DNA of 64,000 nucleotides from positions 62,001 to 126,000 of the IMG/VR virus record IMGVR_UViG_3300025151_003852; one strand, written 5' to 3'. Shown piece after piece: positions 1-9,571 of the stretch. Source of the stretch: a virus. Under the pieces are notes generated by a model that did not search any database, had not been told where the DNA came from, and was given only the letters and a program-made list of their open reading frames with translations. A program made the position numbers and the translations under genes. Positions within the stretch are counted from its first letter, which is position 1. Every line of letters starts with the position of its first letter.

Positions 1-2449
1 CTAAATCAACTGGTACGTCAGCAGGTAACACAGGGAAAGAATTTACAATAGACTTAAATGATGAAGCCGATGCCCCTATATTTAGATCGGCGCCTACGCC
101 CGGTAAGTCAAGCCCACTTTGATTGAGAGTATCTAATGCTGATACGATACCACCTGTAGCACCCGATAAAGCAGATGCTAACATAGCACCCGATCCGCTT
201 TTCATTTTTGACAAGACTGAAGTTTGTCCTCCAACAGGATTAATGTCTGAACCTTCGACAGCATACTTATTGACAATTGATGACACATCTTTTGCATTTT
301 CAAAAAGATCACCTTTATCGGCTTTTGTTGTCATTGTACCTTGCACAAGTGCTCCGATTCCTCCTTGAGATTCTTTACCAGATACAACACCTAACTTTTG
401 CAATACTTTTTGTCCTTTTTGTAAAACTTGTGCACCTGACTTTGCTTGTGCGGCAGATGCACCTGTAAATTGCTCTAATGAATTAATACCTGATTGTCCA
501 GAGAAGGCTTGAGCAGGCATTACTGAGGCTAATTTATCCGGGTTGATCCATCCTACATTATTTTCTGCTACACCTAAAGCCTGTTCAGTCTTTGAACCTA
601 TGCCTCCTGCATTAAGACCAATTAAAGTATTAACCATAGTGTCTGCGCCGGGCTTAAGAACACCACCTTGAGCCATCTGAGATGGTGTTTGACCAAACAC
701 ACCTACAACTGCTGTTGATGCAGTTCCTGTCACATCGTTAACGACATCAGTAATAGCCGCTTGAACTTCATTGCCTGATACCCCGATACCCACACCGAAA
801 TCAGTACCAGTATCTTGTGCTATGCTACCTAGCATTTGTGCAGTAGCATTTTTATCTAGTGCATCACTGATGCCACCTACTTCATTAATTGATGCGGCTA
901 TTGAAGGATTTGCTAGTTGAACGGCTCCTCCTAAATCTCCTGCTAAGTCTGAATTTAAACCCGCTATTGTTTCTGTAGGTTCTGCTGGCAGTGAGCCTTC
1001 AGCCGTGGGGTCTACTTGTACATCTGCACCTTGGTTTGCATTCATCCAAGGCATGTGAGCAGGCGCACGTGAAGTAATACTTGGGAGTTTTGCTAATGCG
1101 GCAGCCCAGCCTTTATTATCATCAAATAAAGTATCTGGGTGCATAATGACTTCTATTGGTTCAACTACGTCAGGACTCAAACTAGCCGCACCATCATTTA
1201 AATGTATCTTTGTGCCTTCGTTGTATATTTCAGAGTCAGATTTTATTCCTACTTGACCGACTGCTTCTAATGCAACAGCCGCATCTGCTTTAAATTTTAA
1301 ATTTTGCAATGCAAAAAGATTGTAATCTTCTCCTACCCTTTGTTTAAATTGTTTGTCTGCATTTAAGTAGGTATCCTCTGATGAATTTATGTTTACGTTT
1401 TTTCCACTGATGTTGACTGTTTCATCTGCATGTAAATTAAGATCACCTTGAGTACGTAAGTTAATAGAGTTTGTACTAAAAACATCTACTGTTCCTTCTT
1501 TACCTAATTCAATATATGATTGTCCATTTGCATGTAGGATAGATAACATTTGTCCGTCATCACTCATCGTTATCTGATGTCCTAATGCTGTACGTAATCT
1601 AATTAACTGGTCTCTACCAATGATGTCTCCATCATCCATAACAAGTGAGTGGCCACCTCGTCTTGTTACTACTCTAAAGTCTTCAGCATCATCTCCTAAT
1701 TTACCTGCAATGTCTTCATCTGTTGCACCACCCATATAAACAGGACGTCCCGGAGTACTAACACCCCAGCCTACTCTACTAGATGCTTCTCTTGTTGCAC
1801 TTGAGCCTATAGGACCTCTATATTTGTCTCTGAGAACACCTTGTTGTTGCATGATAGATGCAGTATAACTATGAACTGGTTTTGCATCTCTTAAATAATT
1901 AACACTATCAGCAATATCTTTGTTATTTGTATTAATATTAGTAGTTGGTAATCTTGCGGCGCCGCCATAGGATGCCGCTTCTGCTCCATTAAGAGTTACA
2001 TTTTCAGATGCACCTATTGCAGGTATCATTGACAATGTTTCTGGTTTAGGAATTGAACCTATATAAAAACCATAATTAGGATCACCATTAACAAATATAC
2101 AAATAACTTGTGTTTCTTTATCCGGGGGTGCGTTCCATTGTCCATATGAACTAGGGTTTAAAGTATATGCTCCGTACTGACCGCCACCTTGATCATCTGG
2201 GCCGTCAGGGCCTAACGGTGCTGTTTGTCCAGCAAATGTTGAAAGTCTGCCAACCCATAACCAATTATTACGATTGTATGCATCTTTGTTAAGATTCTCT
2301 GACGGATAGACTGCAATACGACCTTGGTGAGTAGGATCGACTGTACTCATTACTGTACAGATAATAGGTACTTCGATGACAGAGGCTACACCCGCGCCAG
2401 GTTGACTCTTTTTTAATTTACCTCTGGGTTTAAAAACGTCAATAGCCAT
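1..2449 (-). CDS. 5: Baseplate central spike, gp5-like (3' end outside the window)
   Basis: Reads open from ATG at 2449 to the window edge, at least 816 codons. The N-terminal part (about residues 40-150) looks like the gp5/VgrG OB-fold, with a 'GRIAVYP' stretch and 'NGDPNYGFYIGSIP', close to the gp5 pattern of a DPN(Y) motif before a beta-strand. It is followed at about residues 270-400 by short regular strands (for example 'GHSLVMDDGD', 'INLRTQGDLNLHADETVNI') typical of the triple-stranded beta-helix of gp5/VgrG spikes. I see no T4-type lysozyme domain between them. The C-terminal part is Ala/Gly/Ser-rich and unassigned. The start overlaps the stop of the upstream hub gene as TAATG, so the two are translationally coupled. 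Expected to sit at the centre of the baseplate and to be capped by the PAAR protein encoded at 43.1 kb. Confidence 0.82.
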   Translation of the reverse strand, partial: MAIDVFKPRGKLKKSQPGAGVASVIEVPIICTVMSTVDPTHQGRIAVYPSENLNKDAYNRNNWLWVGRLSTFAGQTAPLGPDGPDDQGGGQYGAYTLNPSSYGQWNAPPDKETQVICIFVNGDPNYGFYIGSIPKPETLSMIPAIGASENVTLNGAEAASYGGAARLPTTNINTNNKDIADSVNYLRDAKPVHSYTASIMQQQGVLRDKYRGPIGSSATREASSRVGWGVSTPGRPVYMGGATDEDIAGKLGDDAEDFRVVTRRGGHSLVMDDGDIIGRDQLIRLRTALGHQITMSDDGQMLSILHANGQSYIELGKEGTVDVFSTNSINLRTQGDLNLHADETVNISGKNVNINSSEDTYLNADKQFKQRVGEDYNLFALQNLKFKADAAVALEAVGQVGIKSDSEIYNEGTKIHLNDGAASLSPDVVEPIEVIMHPDTLFDDNKGWAAALAKLPSITSRAPAHMPWMNANQGADVQVDPTAEGSLPAEPTETIAGLNSDLAGDLGGAVQLANPSIAASINEVGGISDALDKNATAQMLGSIAQDTGTDFGVGIGVSGNEVQAAITDVVNDVTGTASTAVVGVFGQTPSQMAQGGVLKPGADTMVNTLIGLNAGGIGSKTEQALGVAENNVGWINPDKLASVMPAQAFSGQSGINSLEQFTGASAAQAKSGAQVLQKGQKVLQKLGVVSGKESQGGIGALVQGTMTTKADKGDLFENAKDVSSIVNKYAVEGSDINPVGGQTSVLSKMKSGSGAMLASALSGATGGIVSALDTLNQSGLDLPGVGADLNIGASASSFKSIVNSFPVLPADVPVDL

Positions 2450-4476
2450 TATGTATCACCTGTTCCTTCATCATCTTGTTCAGTTCCCTGATCTTGTGCG
2501 CCTGCTTCATCTCCTGTTGTTTCTATAGGTTCAGGATCTGCGAATGTATTAATTGCACAAGATAATTCTTGTGTAAATTTTCCTTCACTGAAGGTACTAT
2601 CTATAGTTATGATTTTATAACTTACTCCTTTAATTTGTTCTTCTATTTCTGCAGGATATCTGAAAAATAAAATAGAGTCATTGAGATCCATTACACCTGT
2701 TTCGCCATTGTAATCGATTGCTTCTTTAAAATCAATTTCAATAAAGACTTGACCGCCGTTTGCAGTAACTCTAAATCCATCGTCTCCGTAAAATCTTTGA
2801 TAAACACTATCTACTCCTCCCCGATGTTCTTGTACTAGAAAATCAGGGTCTCCTAATATTTTAATTTTTGCAGTAGCATAAGAATCAGGAGAATAAAGAC
2901 TTGTTACATATTCATTCTGTGACGATCTGCCTCCGCCTACAGCATTGAGTGTGGGCATTGACGTATTTTTGTTTGTTGCAACTGGAGTTTGTGCGGCTCC
3001 ACCAGAGCCTCTACCTTTTTGATCGTTGTCTTCATTATTTAAATTTGCATTTCCCAATACTTCATTATAAAATAAATTATCTAATTTCTGTGAGTATTCT
3101 AAAATCTCTCTGTTTTCTCCAGTCCACCAATATTCATATCTTTTATGGGGACCATAATAATCTTGTGCCGGGTTTGTAACACTCGTAGTAACAATAGGTG
3201 TTTCATATCTTTCTATTCTAAAAATAATTTGATATGCCCAATCAACTACAATACTATCCCATTTGGCTTTTTGAATAACCGGTGTTACTTTATACCACGC
3301 AACTTTTGTATCACTACCTGGATCTTCTTGTGGTTGTTCTCCTGTTGTTAAGTCAGGTGTAACCTGACTTTTATAAATGGCTTTTAACGCATCGTACATA
3401 TAACCACTGCCTTTAAGAACTTCATCAAAGATTTCTATAAACGTAGTATCAGCATTAAATATTATTTTTCTATGTGCATCGTCTGGTACTGCTGTCGCGG
3501 CTTCAGCATCAGTTGCTTCCTGAGTATTGAGAGGGCCGCCGTCTGGGCCGCACCATTTGCTTTTGTCTGTATCTGTAGGCAAAATAAGTCTAGCATCTTT
3601 AATAGCATCTACACCATCTCCTATGTATTCTACTTTGTATACATTTGCAAATTCTGCTTCTTCTTGTTGAACTTTTTGTGCCTCTATATTATTAAGTTGT
3701 GTAAATAATCCATTATCTCCTTGCATGGCTTGATCAAACGTTTGCCCAGAGATTGTTTTTGTTGAATCTATTCTACCTCTTTTTGTACCGAATGCTTTTC
3801 CAGGAGATAATGCTACACCTGATAGTGCATATCTTGTTGCACCGCCTTCGATTGAAAATTTAATACCCGTAATACTAATATCATAATATGTTTGAAAAAT
3901 AGAGTTACCACTTGCATTTGGATCTAGTACGTCGCCTTCAAAATCTTGGTCACCGGTTATTAAATTACCACTGTCATCATAGCCTAAAAATCTAACACCT
4001 ATAATAAAAAACTGCCTACTTGGATTTTCAACTGAGCCATTACCTGAATACCCTGTTTCATTATAATATGCTTGTAGTTGATCACTGGCTCTTTTTAATT
4101 TTGTGTTAAAAGAAAATCCATAAGGCTCTATGATATCAAACGAGACCGAATAAGTGTTAGTAGATGATTGAGTGGCTGCGCCATTGATTGCTTGTTTTAG
4201 TTTAAAATTATCTATATAATAATCTAAATCAAAACCAGGTGCCCTTTGAGATGCATCATTGTTGACTCCACCTGATTGTGCAATTAAATAAGCACCACCT
4301 GTATTTTCTTCTCCTGATGCTTCTGCTAATGCATTAATTGATCTTCTGCCTGTTGCATTAAAAGCATCATATGCATCTGGAGTAATCATATACAAACTTA
4401 ATTGATATGTATACGAGGATAACGCTCCAAGCGGGTTTTTTAGTCTTCTGCCAGGTGCATCTGTTGGGCTAGTCAT
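2449..4476 (-). CDS. Baseplate hub protein, probably gp27-like
   Basis: A 675-residue protein between gp53 and the gp5-like spike. It starts with ATG at 4476 overlapping the gp53 stop (TAATG) and ends in the same way on the spike start. Position, size and mostly beta-strand composition, and a C-terminal 'SYKIITIDSTFSEGKFTQEL' segment like those of hub and tail-tube-fold proteins, fit the hub subunit that carries the spike (T4 gp27 role). T4 gp27 is only about 390 residues, so this protein would contain an extra domain. The last 20 residues are very acidic (Asp/Glu/Gly). The family assignment rests mainly on context and is not certain. Confidence 0.6.
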   Translation of the reverse strand: MTSPTDAPGRRLKNPLGALSSYTYQLSLYMITPDAYDAFNATGRRSINALAEASGEENTGGAYLIAQSGGVNNDASQRAPGFDLDYYIDNFKLKQAINGAATQSSTNTYSVSFDIIEPYGFSFNTKLKRASDQLQAYYNETGYSGNGSVENPSRQFFIIGVRFLGYDDSGNLITGDQDFEGDVLDPNASGNSIFQTYYDISITGIKFSIEGGATRYALSGVALSPGKAFGTKRGRIDSTKTISGQTFDQAMQGDNGLFTQLNNIEAQKVQQEEAEFANVYKVEYIGDGVDAIKDARLILPTDTDKSKWCGPDGGPLNTQEATDAEAATAVPDDAHRKIIFNADTTFIEIFDEVLKGSGYMYDALKAIYKSQVTPDLTTGEQPQEDPGSDTKVAWYKVTPVIQKAKWDSIVVDWAYQIIFRIERYETPIVTTSVTNPAQDYYGPHKRYEYWWTGENREILEYSQKLDNLFYNEVLGNANLNNEDNDQKGRGSGGAAQTPVATNKNTSMPTLNAVGGGRSSQNEYVTSLYSPDSYATAKIKILGDPDFLVQEHRGGVDSVYQRFYGDDGFRVTANGGQVFIEIDFKEAIDYNGETGVMDLNDSILFFRYPAEIEEQIKGVSYKIITIDSTFSEGKFTQELSCAINTFADPEPIETTGDEAGAQDQGTEQDDEGTGDT

Positions 4477-4793
4477 TAAATGCTCAGTACTCTTTTAAGA
4501 GTATCCATAGTAGGAACATATATTTCTGCTCCTGAAGTAAAATTAAAATATGGATCAGGACCTAATAGATTAGGGTTACGTGCCGCAAATACCCACCACA
4601 AACGTGAGTCATTGTATAAATGTTGTGCTAACATATCAGGTCTAAATTCATACTGCGGAGTAATAGTAAAGGATGCATCTGATTTGTATCTAGGTATTTT
4701 TGGAAAATTATCTAGTATACCTAAATATTTGCCATCAACAATTTTTGTTCTGTTATATGGACTTGCTGGCGGATATATATTATTCTGAGCCAT
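4476..4793 (-). CDS. 53: Baseplate wedge protein gp53
   Basis: A 105-residue protein matching the small LysM-like gp53 family. The characteristic segment is 'LYNDSRLWWVFAARNPN' followed by an 'IYVPTMDTL' ending. I place the start at ATG 4793, which forms TAATG with the stop of the upstream gp48-like gene and has AGGAA in front. An upstream in-frame TTG at 4799 would overlap that gene and is less likely. gp53 joins the baseplate wedges around the hub in T4. It belongs to a four-gene baseplate operon read leftwards. Confidence 0.8.
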   Translation of the reverse strand: MAQNNIYPPASPYNRTKIVDGKYLGILDNFPKIPRYKSDASFTITPQYEFRPDMLAQHLYNDSRLWWVFAARNPNLLGPDPYFNFTSGAEIYVPTMDTLKRVLSI

Positions 4794-5566
4794 TACCAAA
4801 TTCCTGGTTTATCATTTTGTGATCCGCGTAGTAATTTTCCTGTTGCATATTCTTTAACACTAAAGTCATTACTAATTGTATTTCTACTGACAACAGGTAC
4901 GCATGTAAGTGTTATTGTAATTTTTGTAGGGACATATGTAATTGCTTGATCTGCTGTATCTGAGAACGTTGCTGGTGGCCTATTGCCGCCCGGTGTTAAT
5001 TGTCCACCTATCAAATTAAATTGAGAAGTTGATGGATCATCTGCATCTGTATTGGTTGCTCTAATGTAGTCAACGTTGTTAGGTAGATTATAAGCAAAGT
5101 TTGTAACAACAACAGGATGTGTATCTAACTGGAATGCTCCCAAACCATAAAAGAAGCCTAATGGGGGAGGAGTTCCGTTTGTTGGGTTTTCATCTTGTCC
5201 ATAAAACATTTTAGTCATTGACTTAAAAAAATGTATTGATGCTAACAAGTAATTTGCTTCAAATGTATCTTGTGCTGTGAAGTCCGCAGTTATTGTTACT
5301 TGCTCTACAGCACTATTCATATACTGCTGAATTCTAAAATTTGTATGAGTTGGCAATACACCATCATAGTTTGCTACATAAGAAGTATTAATTGTAGGAG
5401 TATATGGAAAAACAACTCCATCTGTTTTTGCTAGAGGAGCCATAATACCAGGTGAGTCTGCTCTGTACAAGTAATTAGCCGTAGGTGCTAACGACAGACG
5501 TACTCTCCAATCGGACAGTCTAATATCTGCGGCTGATTCGGTTTGCGAGTCTACTGGATCAGGCAT
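4793..5566 (-). CDS. 48: Baseplate tail-tube cap protein, gp48-like
   Basis: 257 residues, first gene of the leftward baseplate operon. The pattern 'FPYTPTINTSYVANYD', 'TITADFTAQDTFEANYLLASIHFFKSMTKMFYG' (split here for length) and 'GTPPPLGFFYGLG' resembles tail-tube cap/tube-initiator proteins of marine T4-type phages, which share a tube-like beta fold and a ring-lining 'IHFFKS' helix. T4 gp48 is longer (about 364 residues). gp54 is a less likely alternative. ATG 5566 is preceded by GGAGAA in the leader, and a late promoter GATAAATA lies at 5637-5630 on this strand, giving a leader of roughly 50-60 nt. Confidence 0.65.
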   Translation of the reverse strand: MPDPVDSQTESAADIRLSDWRVRLSLAPTANYLYRADSPGIMAPLAKTDGVVFPYTPTINTSYVANYDGVLPTHTNFRIQQYMNSAVEQVTITADFTAQDTFEANYLLASIHFFKSMTKMFYGQDENPTNGTPPPLGFFYGLGAFQLDTHPVVVTNFAYNLPNNVDYIRATNTDADDPSTSQFNLIGGQLTPGGNRPPATFSDTADQAITYVPTKITITLTCVPVVSRNTISNDFSVKEYATGKLLRGSQNDKPGIW

Positions 5567-5605
5567 TTCATTTTCTCCAAATATTTCCCAAGACTTACCT
5601 ATTTG

Positions 5606-5614
5606 TATAAATAG
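5606..5614 (+). promoter_or_regulatory. T4-type late promoter motif (TATAAATAG)
   Basis: Exact T4 late -10 motif TATAAATA in the divergent region between gp48 and gp55, facing gp55. Together with GATAAATA on the other strand at 5637-5630 it makes an overlapping divergent late pair. Confidence 0.55.
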
Positions 5615-5629
5615 TAGTCTTACATGATA

Positions 5630-5637
5630 TATTTATC
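5630..5637 (-). promoter_or_regulatory. Late promoter motif (GATAAATA) for the baseplate operon
   Basis: GATAAATA on the minus strand about 65 nt upstream of the gp48-like ATG at 5566. It matches the late motif found before other structural genes in this window. Confidence 0.6.
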
Positions 5638-5672
5638 TATTACAAAAACCACTAAATTTTACCCGTTCGACT

Positions 5673-5701
5673 TGCATTTGAATAGCAAGTCTTATAGAAT
5701 A
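5673..5701 (+). promoter_or_regulatory. Possible sigma70-type promoter for gp55
   Basis: TTGCAT, a 17-nt spacer and TAGAAT about 50 nt upstream of the gp55 ATG. It is an imperfect match, but a host-sigma promoter would be expected for a gene that must be made before late transcription. Confidence 0.4.
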
Positions 5702-5750
5702 GATATATCGACTCCACACTTGTCGAAATAATCAAACTAGAGGAATATTA

Positions 5751-6704
5751 ATGCCAGCACCGAGAAAAACAACAAATTATCTTAATAACAAAGACATTCT
5801 TAAAGAAATCCACAAAAGCAAAACATCTTATTGCTACTACACTAAAAAAGACTACCATCAATATGATCTAATTACAGATTTGGATCTTGCAAATGATGGT
5901 CAAGCAGGCATTGAAAAGAGTCTGACATGGGCACTTAAGCCAGAACAGATTCAACAAGCAAAAGAAAACAAAGCCGCACGTTTATCAGCAGAGCAAGGCT
6001 TGACTGGAAAGAACAAAATTGATCCAGCAACGATTGAAACAGATGGATTAATCTTTAGAGTTATGACTTGGGACCATATTCCTGTTGCACAAAAGCAACC
6101 TAGAAAAGTTGCTAAGAAAAAGAAAGCGGCAGACATTATTGACTTTGAAGATGATTTGAGTGCAAACCAAGATTTGTTTGCAGATATAGAAGACAAGAAA
6201 ACAAAGAAAGAAGTTGAAGACTTAGTTCATGTAAAAGTTAACTTCCCTCCTTTTCAGCATTTTAGATTAGATGCTGAAACAATGTCTACCCATTTAGTTG
6301 GCAAGTCACATTGGAAGGGTGGTCTTAAGACTGGTAAGTTTACTGCAACTGACGGTAATCTTACAGACAAGTTAGCACGTATGTACATTATGTTATGTGA
6401 AAAGTATGCTATGAAGTTTAACTGGCGTGGCTATACTTACAATGACGAAATGAGACAAAGTGCTATTCTTCAATTGACTTATGTGGGCTTAAGATTTAAT
6501 GAAGCCAAGTCAGCAAATCCATTCGCATATTACACTGCGGCAATTACAAATAGTTTCTGTAGAGTTCTTAACTCTGAAAAACGTAACCAAAATATCAGAG
6601 ACGATATTTTAGAAATGAATGGGTTGAATCCTTCATTCACTAGACAGATGAAAGATTACAACGGTTTAGGTTACGAAAAGAAAGCAGAAGCATATTCTGA
6701 GTAA
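5751..6704 (+). CDS. 55: Late-transcription sigma factor gp55
   Basis: 317 residues. The N-terminus 'NYLNNKDILKEI' (residues 9-20) matches T4 gp55 'NYVNNKELLQAI'. The conserved core is at about 204-280: 'KFNWRGYTYNDEMRQSAI' and 'NPFAYYTAAITNSFCR', the sigma region 2-like segment that binds the host RNA polymerase beta-prime subunit and recognises the late -10 motif. T4 gp55 is 185 residues; the extra length is a charged, lysine- and aspartate-rich insertion at about residues 40-200. The C-terminus lacks an obvious T4-like 'SLDFLY' clamp-binding tail. ATG 5751 has AGAGGAA in front. The presence of gp55 explains the many TATAAATA-like motifs in the window. Confidence 0.9.
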   Translation: MPAPRKTTNYLNNKDILKEIHKSKTSYCYYTKKDYHQYDLITDLDLANDGQAGIEKSLTWALKPEQIQQAKENKAARLSAEQGLTGKNKIDPATIETDGLIFRVMTWDHIPVAQKQPRKVAKKKKAADIIDFEDDLSANQDLFADIEDKKTKKEVEDLVHVKVNFPPFQHFRLDAETMSTHLVGKSHWKGGLKTGKFTATDGNLTDKLARMYIMLCEKYAMKFNWRGYTYNDEMRQSAILQLTYVGLRFNEAKSANPFAYYTAAITNSFCRVLNSEKRNQNIRDDILEMNGLNPSFTRQMKDYNGLGYEKKAEAYSE

Positions 6705-6735
6705 CATTTTCGGGCAAACAAGGCATCCAAATGTC

Positions 6736-6764
6736 TTGCTTTGCCTACCTTTATCATGTATACT
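6736..6764 (+). promoter_or_regulatory. Sigma70-type promoter for the gp47-gp46 operon
   Basis: TTGCTT at 6736-6741, a 17-nt spacer, TATACT at 6759-6764, 27 nt before the gp47 ATG. Good early/middle promoter candidate. Confidence 0.65.
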
Positions 6765-6791
6765 AGTTATTGAATACTGGGAAAACTAATT

Positions 6792-7808
6792 ATGTCAAAT
6801 CTTTTTAAAAAGGCAGCCGTATTCACAGACATACACTTCGGTTTAAAGAGCAATAGCATACAACATAACCGAGACTGTAGTGATTTTGTGGATTGGTTTA
6901 TTGAGAAATCAAAAGAAGAAGGCTGTGAAACATGTTTGTTCTTAGGTGATTGGAATCATCACAGAGCAAGTATTAACATGCATACCTTACAGTTTGGACT
7001 TAATGCGTTAGAAAAACTAAATGATGCATTTGAGAAAGTCTATTTCATAACAGGTAACCACGATCTCTATTATAGAGACAAACGTGACATTCATTCAGTC
7101 GAGTGGGCTAAACATCTTAAAAACGTAGTCATTGTCGATCACTTTATCGAAGAAGGTAACTGTGTGATTGCTCCATGGTTGTGTGGTGATGATTATAAAC
7201 TTCTTAAAAAGAAAAAAGGTAAGTATTTGTTTGCTCATTTAGAGTTACCGCACTTTTATATGAATGCTATGATAGAAATGCCTGATCACGGTGAGACTAA
7301 TGCTGACCATTTATCTCATTTTGAAAAAGTATTTTCTGGGCATTTCCATAAACGTCAAGCAAGAAAAAATATTTGGTATATGGGTAATGCTTTCCCACAC
7401 AACTATGCAGATGCAGGTGATGATGCTAGAGGCATGATGGTACTAGAATGGGATAAAGAACCTGAGTTTCATTCATGGCCAAATCAACCTGTATATAGAG
7501 TATACAAACTAAGTGAAGTATTAGATAACCCAGAAGGGTTGTTAATTAAGAATGCTCATGTTAGAGTACATTTAGACATCGATATATCTTATGAAGAATC
7601 GAACTTTATAAGAGAACAATTGATACCACAATATGATTTAAGAGAAATGTCATTGATTCCTGTTAAGTCTGATGAACATGCACAAGACTTAGCACCTGGT
7701 GAGATATCATTTGAAAGTGTGGATTCAATTATTATCGAACAAATTAAAAACATAGAATCTGATTTCTATGACAAAGGTGTATTACTGGAGATTTATCAGT
7801 CTATATGA
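6792..7808 (+). CDS. 47: Recombination endonuclease subunit gp47 (Mre11-like)
   Basis: 338 residues, the same length as T4 gp47 (339). All metallophosphoesterase motifs are visible: D13-x-H15 ('DIHFG'), 'GDWNHHR' at 52-58, 'GNHD' at 88-91, a His in 'FAHLE' near 148, and 'GHFH' at 183-186. With gp46 it forms the Mre11/Rad50-like nuclease that resects DNA ends for recombination-dependent replication and degrades host DNA. Its stop overlaps the gp46 start (ATGA), so the subunits are translationally coupled. Confidence 0.93.
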   Translation: MSNLFKKAAVFTDIHFGLKSNSIQHNRDCSDFVDWFIEKSKEEGCETCLFLGDWNHHRASINMHTLQFGLNALEKLNDAFEKVYFITGNHDLYYRDKRDIHSVEWAKHLKNVVIVDHFIEEGNCVIAPWLCGDDYKLLKKKKGKYLFAHLELPHFYMNAMIEMPDHGETNADHLSHFEKVFSGHFHKRQARKNIWYMGNAFPHNYADAGDDARGMMVLEWDKEPEFHSWPNQPVYRVYKLSEVLDNPEGLLIKNAHVRVHLDIDISYEESNFIREQLIPQYDLREMSLIPVKSDEHAQDLAPGEISFESVDSIIIEQIKNIESDFYDKGVLLEIYQSI

Positions 7809-9571
7809 TCAATTTAAAACATGTAACTCTCAGAAACTTTTTAAGTGTAGGATCAGTTACACAAGCAATTGACTTGCAAAATGAGGAACTAACCCTCATC
7901 TTAGGTGATAACTTAGATTTAGGTGGAGACGGTGCTAGAAATGGTACTGGTAAGACTACTATTATACAAGCAATCAGTTATGCATTGTATGGTGTTCCAC
8001 TTAACAATATCAAACAAAACAATTTAATCAATAGAACTAACGGCAAAGGCATGATGGTGACATTAGACTTTGAAGCCAATGGCGTTGAGTATCGTATTGA
8101 ACGTGGACGTAAGCCTCATGGCATGAAGTTCTTTATCAACGGTGTAGATGAAGAAGACAACGAAGCACAGGGCGAAAATAAAGAGACACAACAAGTTATC
8201 GAAGACATCGTAGGCATGTCTTCAGTGATGTTTAGAAACATCGTTGCACTTAATACATACAGTCAACCATTCTTAAGCATGACACAGGGACAACAACGTG
8301 ATATCATCGAACAGTTGTTGGGTATAACTCTGTTATCAGAAAAAGCAGAGAAGATTAAAATCATTATAAAAAATAACAAAGAAGAAATTCAACAAGAAGA
8401 ATTTAAAGTCCAAGCAATAGAAGAAGCAAACAAAAGAATTGAAGAACAAATAGATAGTCTTAGAAAGAGAGAAAGACTATGGACAGCAAAGACTAATGAA
8501 GATATTGGCACGTTAAAAGATAAGATTGAAACACTAGAAAAAGTGGATATCGATGCCGAATTACTTGGACATAAACAACTTGCTGTCTATAATGCTTTAG
8601 TTAAGGATCATGCAGATATCGACAAATTAATGTTAAGAACTCAAAACGATATTGATAGAGAAACTAAGTCAATAACCAAGTTTGAAAAAGAATTAGATAT
8701 ACTAAAACAAAATAAATGTCACACATGTGGACAAGATATATGCGATGATACGCATATTAGAATCATGGGAGACAAAGAAGAAAGTTTATCAGAGGCTACT
8801 AAACATGCCGAAGAACTAGCAGAAGTTTATGTAGAATTAGAAAAAGAGAAACATTCATTGTTTGAGATAGGAGAGAAACCAGAGACTTATTATAGTTCTG
8901 AAGAAGAGGCTATCGAACATAAGAATAAAATCAAAGACTTGTCAGCACAAGTTAAACGCAAAGAGCAAGAAGAAAATCCATACACAGATCAAATATCTGA
9001 AATGGAGTCTAGTGCATTACAAGAAGCAAACTTTGATAAAGTAAACGAATTATCACGTATAGGAGATCATCAGAAGTTCTTGTTAGACCTATTAACAAGC
9101 AAAGATTCATTTGTACGTAAAAAGATTATTGATCAAAACTTATCTTACTTAAATTCACGTTTAACAAACTACTTAGACAAGATGGGTCTACCTCATCAAG
9201 TAGTATTCCAAAATGATTTGTCTGTAGAAATTACAGAATTGGGCAGAGAGTTAGACTTTGACAATTTAAGTAGAGGAGAACGTAACAGATTAATCTTAGG
9301 ATTATCATTTGCGTTCAGAGATGTTTGGGAGAACTTGTACTTCCCAATCAATACATTGTTTATTGACGAGTTGATTGACTCAGGACTTGACACTATAGGT
9401 GTTGAGAATGCTATGGCTATTCTTAAAGACATGACACGTAGACGTAACAAATCTGTTTGGTTAGTGTCACACAGAGAAGAATTAGCAGGCAGAGTTGCTA
9501 GTGTGTTACAAGTTATTAAAGAGAACGGATTCACTACATACAATTCGACTAGGGAGTTGGAGCAGTTGTGA
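7805..9571 (+). CDS. 46: Recombination endonuclease subunit gp46 (Rad50/SMC-like ATPase)
   Basis: 588 residues (T4 gp46 is 560). Walker A 'GARNGTGKTT' at 43-52; long charged coiled coil at roughly 180-420 broken by a zinc hook 'CHTC' at Cys305/Cys308; ABC signature 'LSRGERNRLILGL' near 488; Walker B 'LFIDELIDSG' near 517. The hook dimerises two arms through zinc. It is the second gene of an operon with gp47 upstream (4-nt ATGA overlap) and a radical SAM gene downstream that starts inside the gp46 stop. Confidence 0.93.
   Translation: MINLKHVTLRNFLSVGSVTQAIDLQNEELTLILGDNLDLGGDGARNGTGKTTIIQAISYALYGVPLNNIKQNNLINRTNGKGMMVTLDFEANGVEYRIERGRKPHGMKFFINGVDEEDNEAQGENKETQQVIEDIVGMSSVMFRNIVALNTYSQPFLSMTQGQQRDIIEQLLGITLLSEKAEKIKIIIKNNKEEIQQEEFKVQAIEEANKRIEEQIDSLRKRERLWTAKTNEDIGTLKDKIETLEKVDIDAELLGHKQLAVYNALVKDHADIDKLMLRTQNDIDRETKSITKFEKELDILKQNKCHTCGQDICDDTHIRIMGDKEESLSEATKHAEELAEVYVELEKEKHSLFEIGEKPETYYSSEEEAIEHKNKIKDLSAQVKRKEQEENPYTDQISEMESSALQEANFDKVNELSRIGDHQKFLLDLLTSKDSFVRKKIIDQNLSYLNSRLTNYLDKMGLPHQVVFQNDLSVEITELGRELDFDNLSRGERNRLILGLSFAFRDVWENLYFPINTLFIDELIDSGLDTIGVENAMAILKDMTRRRNKSVWLVSHREELAGRVASVLQVIKENGFTTYNSTRELEQL

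Noticed and set aside
123-468. Small plus-strand ORFs in the first 500 bases
   Set aside because: They lie antisense within the open gp5-like frame and have no independent support.
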